Under the pieces are notes generated by a model that saw nothing but the letters and a program-made list of their open reading frames with translations, was not told the origin of the DNA and ran no database searches. A program made the position numbers and the translations under genes. From Rhodocollybia butyracea (lineage: Eukaryota > Basidiomycota > Agaricomycetes > Agaricales > Omphalotaceae): a DNA stretch of 64,000 nt. The stretch is taken from assembly GCA_015501585.1 (NCBI GenBank), contig JADNRY010000078.1, positions 62,001-126,000 of the forward strand. Reading direction: 5' to 3'. This document shows positions 60,186 to 64,000 of the stretch, in pieces; position 1 is the first letter of the stretch; each line of letters starts with the position of its first letter.

Positions 60186-62292
60186 TCAGAAGTCCAAAAA
60201 CATATTCCATGTAGCGCACGTCGAGTCCTACATCATGGACGATGTATCAATGGCTAGTAGCTGGAAATATATACCGATGGCTCACCTGCGAATCGCTGGT
60301 CACTGCATCCACAAAATTCCCCAGATCCACATTATTATGATAGGCCAATCTAGCCAAAGTTTGCGTATCGTTTCCGGGCACATAATTCGGCCAGTGGGGA
60401 GCGGGAGATTTGTTTGGGTTTTTGATGAAGTTCGCGATGGCTGTCTGGAAACTCTTGGAGAGAGTTTTCTCGTTATGTGTGGCAGTCTCGGCGTTGTATG
60501 TTCCGAAAAATTCAGGGACTGGAGAACAATTTCACAGTTAGTCATTTATCTTCCTAGCGACATGTACGCACCTTCAGTAGAGTGCCATGCCCCTGCACCG
60601 GGAAAGAGTTGAAAGTCTGGGAAAGCAGCGCCTATTCACAGGATCAGGCTGAGCGAAACGACAGTTCCAAGTTATCAGCTGACCGTATTCGTAACGAAAG
60701 ACGCTAGAAATTCCAATCTCGACAAAAGCTTGGGCCCACAAACTGGTAACGCTAGAGGCCACATTGAGGAAGCGTAAAACATACGCATCTCGATATCTTA
60801 CCATAAAAAGGTCAAATCACGGAACACGTTTGCTATAACAGTCGTATCGTTCTGTCCCGGGTATAGCGACCTAGCAAGATCGGCAGACACAAGCTCGCCG
60901 ACTTTGGTACCCTGCGCCTCTAAGAATGCCGTGAGATTGGTCTCCCCGACGGTGAACAGCGTGCCATCGTCCTGCATAGTTCCAGCGAGAAGCGGTACCT
61001 GGGCCGTGTTCCCAGATCGAATGATCTCCAGATTATGCTCGAAGTCAGTGACACTACGCGAATTAGATCCTTCTAATTATCTCTCTAGGAACCGACTTAC
61101 TCGTCTACAACACGACGGAAATCTCCAGCCGTGGGTCCGTTTGTATACGCCCTTATGTCAACTGCTGACACTGCTCTTAAACACGTAAGTCTTGCGGGGC
61201 CTGGTGCCTGTGAACATCCCATCGCAATAGAAAAGTTGTTGAAAGCATCAAATTTGGTCGACTTTGGAGAGGAATCCGGTGCAGCGCCTGAAAATATTAT
61301 CGCAGCTCTGAATGGTGGATTTACTGGATGACGGACAATGAATGTGGAAACAGAAATTCCGCCCGCCGATTGTCCCTGCGAGGAGTACATATTTATCAGT
61401 CTCATCGAATACTTCGAGTAAACGCATACATACCATTATTGTGATCTGATTTGGATCCCCCCCGAATTTTTGGATATTCGACTGAACCCACTGCAGAGCG
61501 AGTTCTTGATCAAGCATGCCAAGGTTATTCTCTTGCAAAGGCAGGTCGGGGGCCCCTGGGAAACCAAACACATTCGTACGGTAGTTGAAGGTAACGACAA
61601 CAATGTCTTGGTTCGATGCAATCGATGTTCCGTCGTACTCTGGCAAAGATGCGGTTCCGAACGCGAAAGAACTACGAGGGTGTTCAGGGGCAATATATCA
61701 CTTTAACAAGCAGAGTGAACTGACCCGCCATAGATATAAAATACCACTGGTTTCAATGGCGCGTACGAGGAACAAGACGGGGCCCATACATTCCTAAAGC
61801 GGAAGTATATCGCATGAGGCGAGTTAAAAATAAAGAATGTGCGAACTAACAAAAAGAGGCAGTCCTCATCTTCATCAGGCGGATCCTCGGGATTGTTGAA
61901 CAAAGGCTCGATTAAGGTGGCAGTAGCAAAAGCGAATTGTTGAACACAAGATGGGCCCAATACTGTTGCATTTTGGGTTGCGTTACTGACGAATGCGACA
62001 GGCGGCAGCCAACGCAGGGAGCCAGTAGGAGGCTGAGCGAATCGCTATCATTCATCATTGCAGTGAGAATCTGGTTGAAATGCTAGGATCAAGTAACACA
62101 CGATTCCTTTGAATGACATAACTAGAGTAGAGATGATTTCAAACTTGTTCTCGGACGAGCAAGTACTTTGTACCCACCTCCATCTTCTTCAGCACCCAGG
62201 AGACTTCCTGACGTTGTTGAAATTGTCACCGGCTGGTGGGCAAATGCCACCTTTGTAGCGAATATCAGTGCCACTGCTAGAGAAAGGATCAT
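60186..62292 (-). CDS. Secreted type-B carboxylesterase/lipase
   Basis: An alpha/beta-hydrolase of the carboxylesterase type-B family, hydrolysing ester bonds outside the cell. It starts at ATG 62292 with a signal peptide (MILSLAVALIFATKVAFA). Motifs: KGIRFAQPPTGSLRW, EDEDCLFLNVWAP, VVFYIYGGSFAFGTASLPEY, NYRTNVFGFPG, ELALQWVQSNIQKFGGDPNQ, and the nucleophile elbow GQSAGG (Ser). Next come LLAGTMQDDGTLF and the catalytic His region GAGAWHSTEVPEFFGTY. The protein ends DSTCATWNMFLDF with the TGA at 60186-60188. Many short introns (about 50-60 bp) are all in frame in the model, including two that cut at GG/T and G/GC codons. Substrate (lipid, feruloyl or other ester) cannot be told. The frame looks intact. 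Confidence 0.85.
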
Positions 62293-64000
62293 ATCGTGTT
62301 GTGCTTGAATCCATCATGAGGGTTCAGGCTTTTATAGGCGATGAGTAGTACACCATCATTCTAGGTAGATTCCAGGTACCGAACCAAGCACTGTGACCTC
62401 CACAAGACCTCCGCTCTGTCTGGAAAACCTGAGAACTTTTGATTTATTCATGCTGTTCCTGCAAAATCAAATCAGATGACAGCCATCAAAGCCAACGAGT
62501 GACCTATATGGATTCGGATAGGATGGGTGACGAGAGTGTTATCTGAGTCGAGATATAACAGTATAATTATAATGAGAGTTTCGGCTGGAACATGGCCCCG
62601 CGCGGGTGGGCAAACATAAGTTCCCGGGCCAATACATTTTTTGAACGAGCAGAACACGGAGTAACCTGAATGCTCAGGCTGGTAATCAGAGGAAAGGGTA
62701 AGTGGGCAAATGAAAGAAGTATCGATGCATTGTAAGCTGGAGATTACAAGGCGATTATTGCCTAAGAGGCTAATCGATTGACAATTCCAGCTCTCTGCTC
62801 GCACAATAGCAAGTGATGAGATCTTTATCCTGGTCGCCTGCCTGGTCGAAGTAGAGATGTAACTATACTTAGTTTCATTTCGCGCCACTCCCGTGGCATC
62901 TCCTGGGCATCTCCGACGCCCTCGGGAAGTTCAACATTGATGTAGAGGAAAATGAATATCAACGGATATCGATGGTCAAAAGTGAGATCGAACGGAAAGA
63001 GTCTGCTCGCTCCTACTAGTGATGACGTAATTTTCCCATCGGTAAAAGAGTACTAGTAGCAGAACTTATTAAGTATACGCCACCGTGAGCCTCAATTGGA
63101 TGTTTACCTTCATTGTCTAGGCAACCTCCCAACAATAGCGACTTACGCGTGACTGTGAAAGCCGCGAGACGCCACCCTGCAGTGACCACGGTCATAATCC
63201 AGTGATAGCTTCCGTGAAGGTTGATACAATTCCCTGTTACTTTCCCTTCTTTCTCCCAGAACTTGAATAGAACTTTCTCAGACTTGGAGTTCCGAATTGG
63301 ATGCTTGCTTACCTTGAAGCTTACAATTCATTACTAACAGCGGTTGATTGTTCACTGGACTCCTGTCCTTACATCCAAGTTCGTCCATAGTAAATATAGC
63401 GGAGGGGCTTTGTCAAGAGCGGTTCCGAAGATATCGATAGCCGAGACCCAGAACCGAGAAGGTAGATATGTAGATAGATGAATACACAGCCCAAACACAT
63501 AACCGATACTTTTTACTGCCAATTATTTCTCTCTCGTGACGCGCAGTAGTCCAACAGTAGTCCCTCCTGAATCCCACTCAATGGCGGATACGAATATCTA
63601 TCTAGACAGGTCTGCCCTACAGCAGGGTTCGATAGTACGTCTCCACAGCATGATCAGAATGGTATGATTACACGGCCCAGTCTGATTCAAGCGTTTATGT
63701 ACTAATGCGGCAGTTTATTTTTAGCTATGTACATAATCTTTTGGGCGTCTAGTTACTCATAGCGTTTGTTCATACCGTCAATACCTCTGTGATTTATAGT
63801 GTGCTCTATGTTATATGTTTTCTACGCCTCTCTTCACTGATAGTATCTCCCCGCAAGTTCCTTACTCCGCCAGCAATCTCCACCGAAACCTTGAACAGTC
63901 TCCAGCAGTTCACTGTGCCTACAAAATCAGTACAAATGTCCATCAGACTCCTTATGGATCTCAAATTTCTCAATCCACCACCTCACCATTACCGAAAAAC
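62293..64000. other. Window end without a supported gene
   Basis: A minus-strand frame at 62472-62888 is open for 138 codons but has no recognisable features. Nothing else is supported in this stretch. Confidence 0.35.

Noticed and set aside
61131..61797. Plus-strand frames within the carboxylesterase
   Set aside because: Shadows of minus-strand exons with clear family motifs.

Overview
The window reads as nuclear DNA of an agaricomycete (mushroom-forming basidiomycete) fungus. Genes are split by many short introns of about 50-60 bp with GT-AG (rarely GC-AG) ends. The gene content is typical of that group: a Plavaka-type transposase, a DUF6698-type gene, F-box-like and tandem single-pass membrane proteins, and a GPI-type chitin deacetylase. 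Gene models below were made by joining reading frames at plausible splice sites; no alignment or database search was run.

Region 1 (about 445-8520) is a complete-looking CACTA-like Plavaka transposon. It is bounded by 14-bp terminal inverted repeats starting CACTA and carries three genes: a DUF6698-type gene (-), the transposase (+, about 1,298 aa, 11 exons) and a small coiled-coil protein (-). Region 2 (about 8.5-22.6 kb) is a segmental-duplication zone. It holds two diverged direct copies of a roughly 2.3-kb block of unknown content and three same-strand paralogues of a secreted, single-pass membrane protein (copies A and C look intact, copy B is decayed). A fold-back MITE-like element and a 22-bp minisatellite (nine copies) lie in this zone. 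Region 3 (about 22.6-29.9 kb) is gene-poor and contains a frameshifted enoyl-CoA hydratase-like gene.

Region 4 (about 29.9-64 kb) is a conventional gene-rich stretch. It holds an AMP-ligase lacking its C-terminal domain, a medium-chain dehydrogenase/reductase, NADP-glutamate dehydrogenase, chitin deacetylase, a mucin-like single-pass membrane protein, aspartate kinase, a TOK1-like two-pore potassium channel, an MOV10/SDE3-like RNA helicase, an F-box-like protein and a secreted type-B carboxylesterase. A 324-bp homopolymer of T sits between the channel and helicase genes. GDH and aspartate kinase act in nitrogen assimilation and amino-acid synthesis; chitin deacetylase and its mucin-like neighbour point to the cell surface. 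Otherwise the genes are independent units, and I see no convincing metabolic cluster, tRNA, rRNA or CRISPR.
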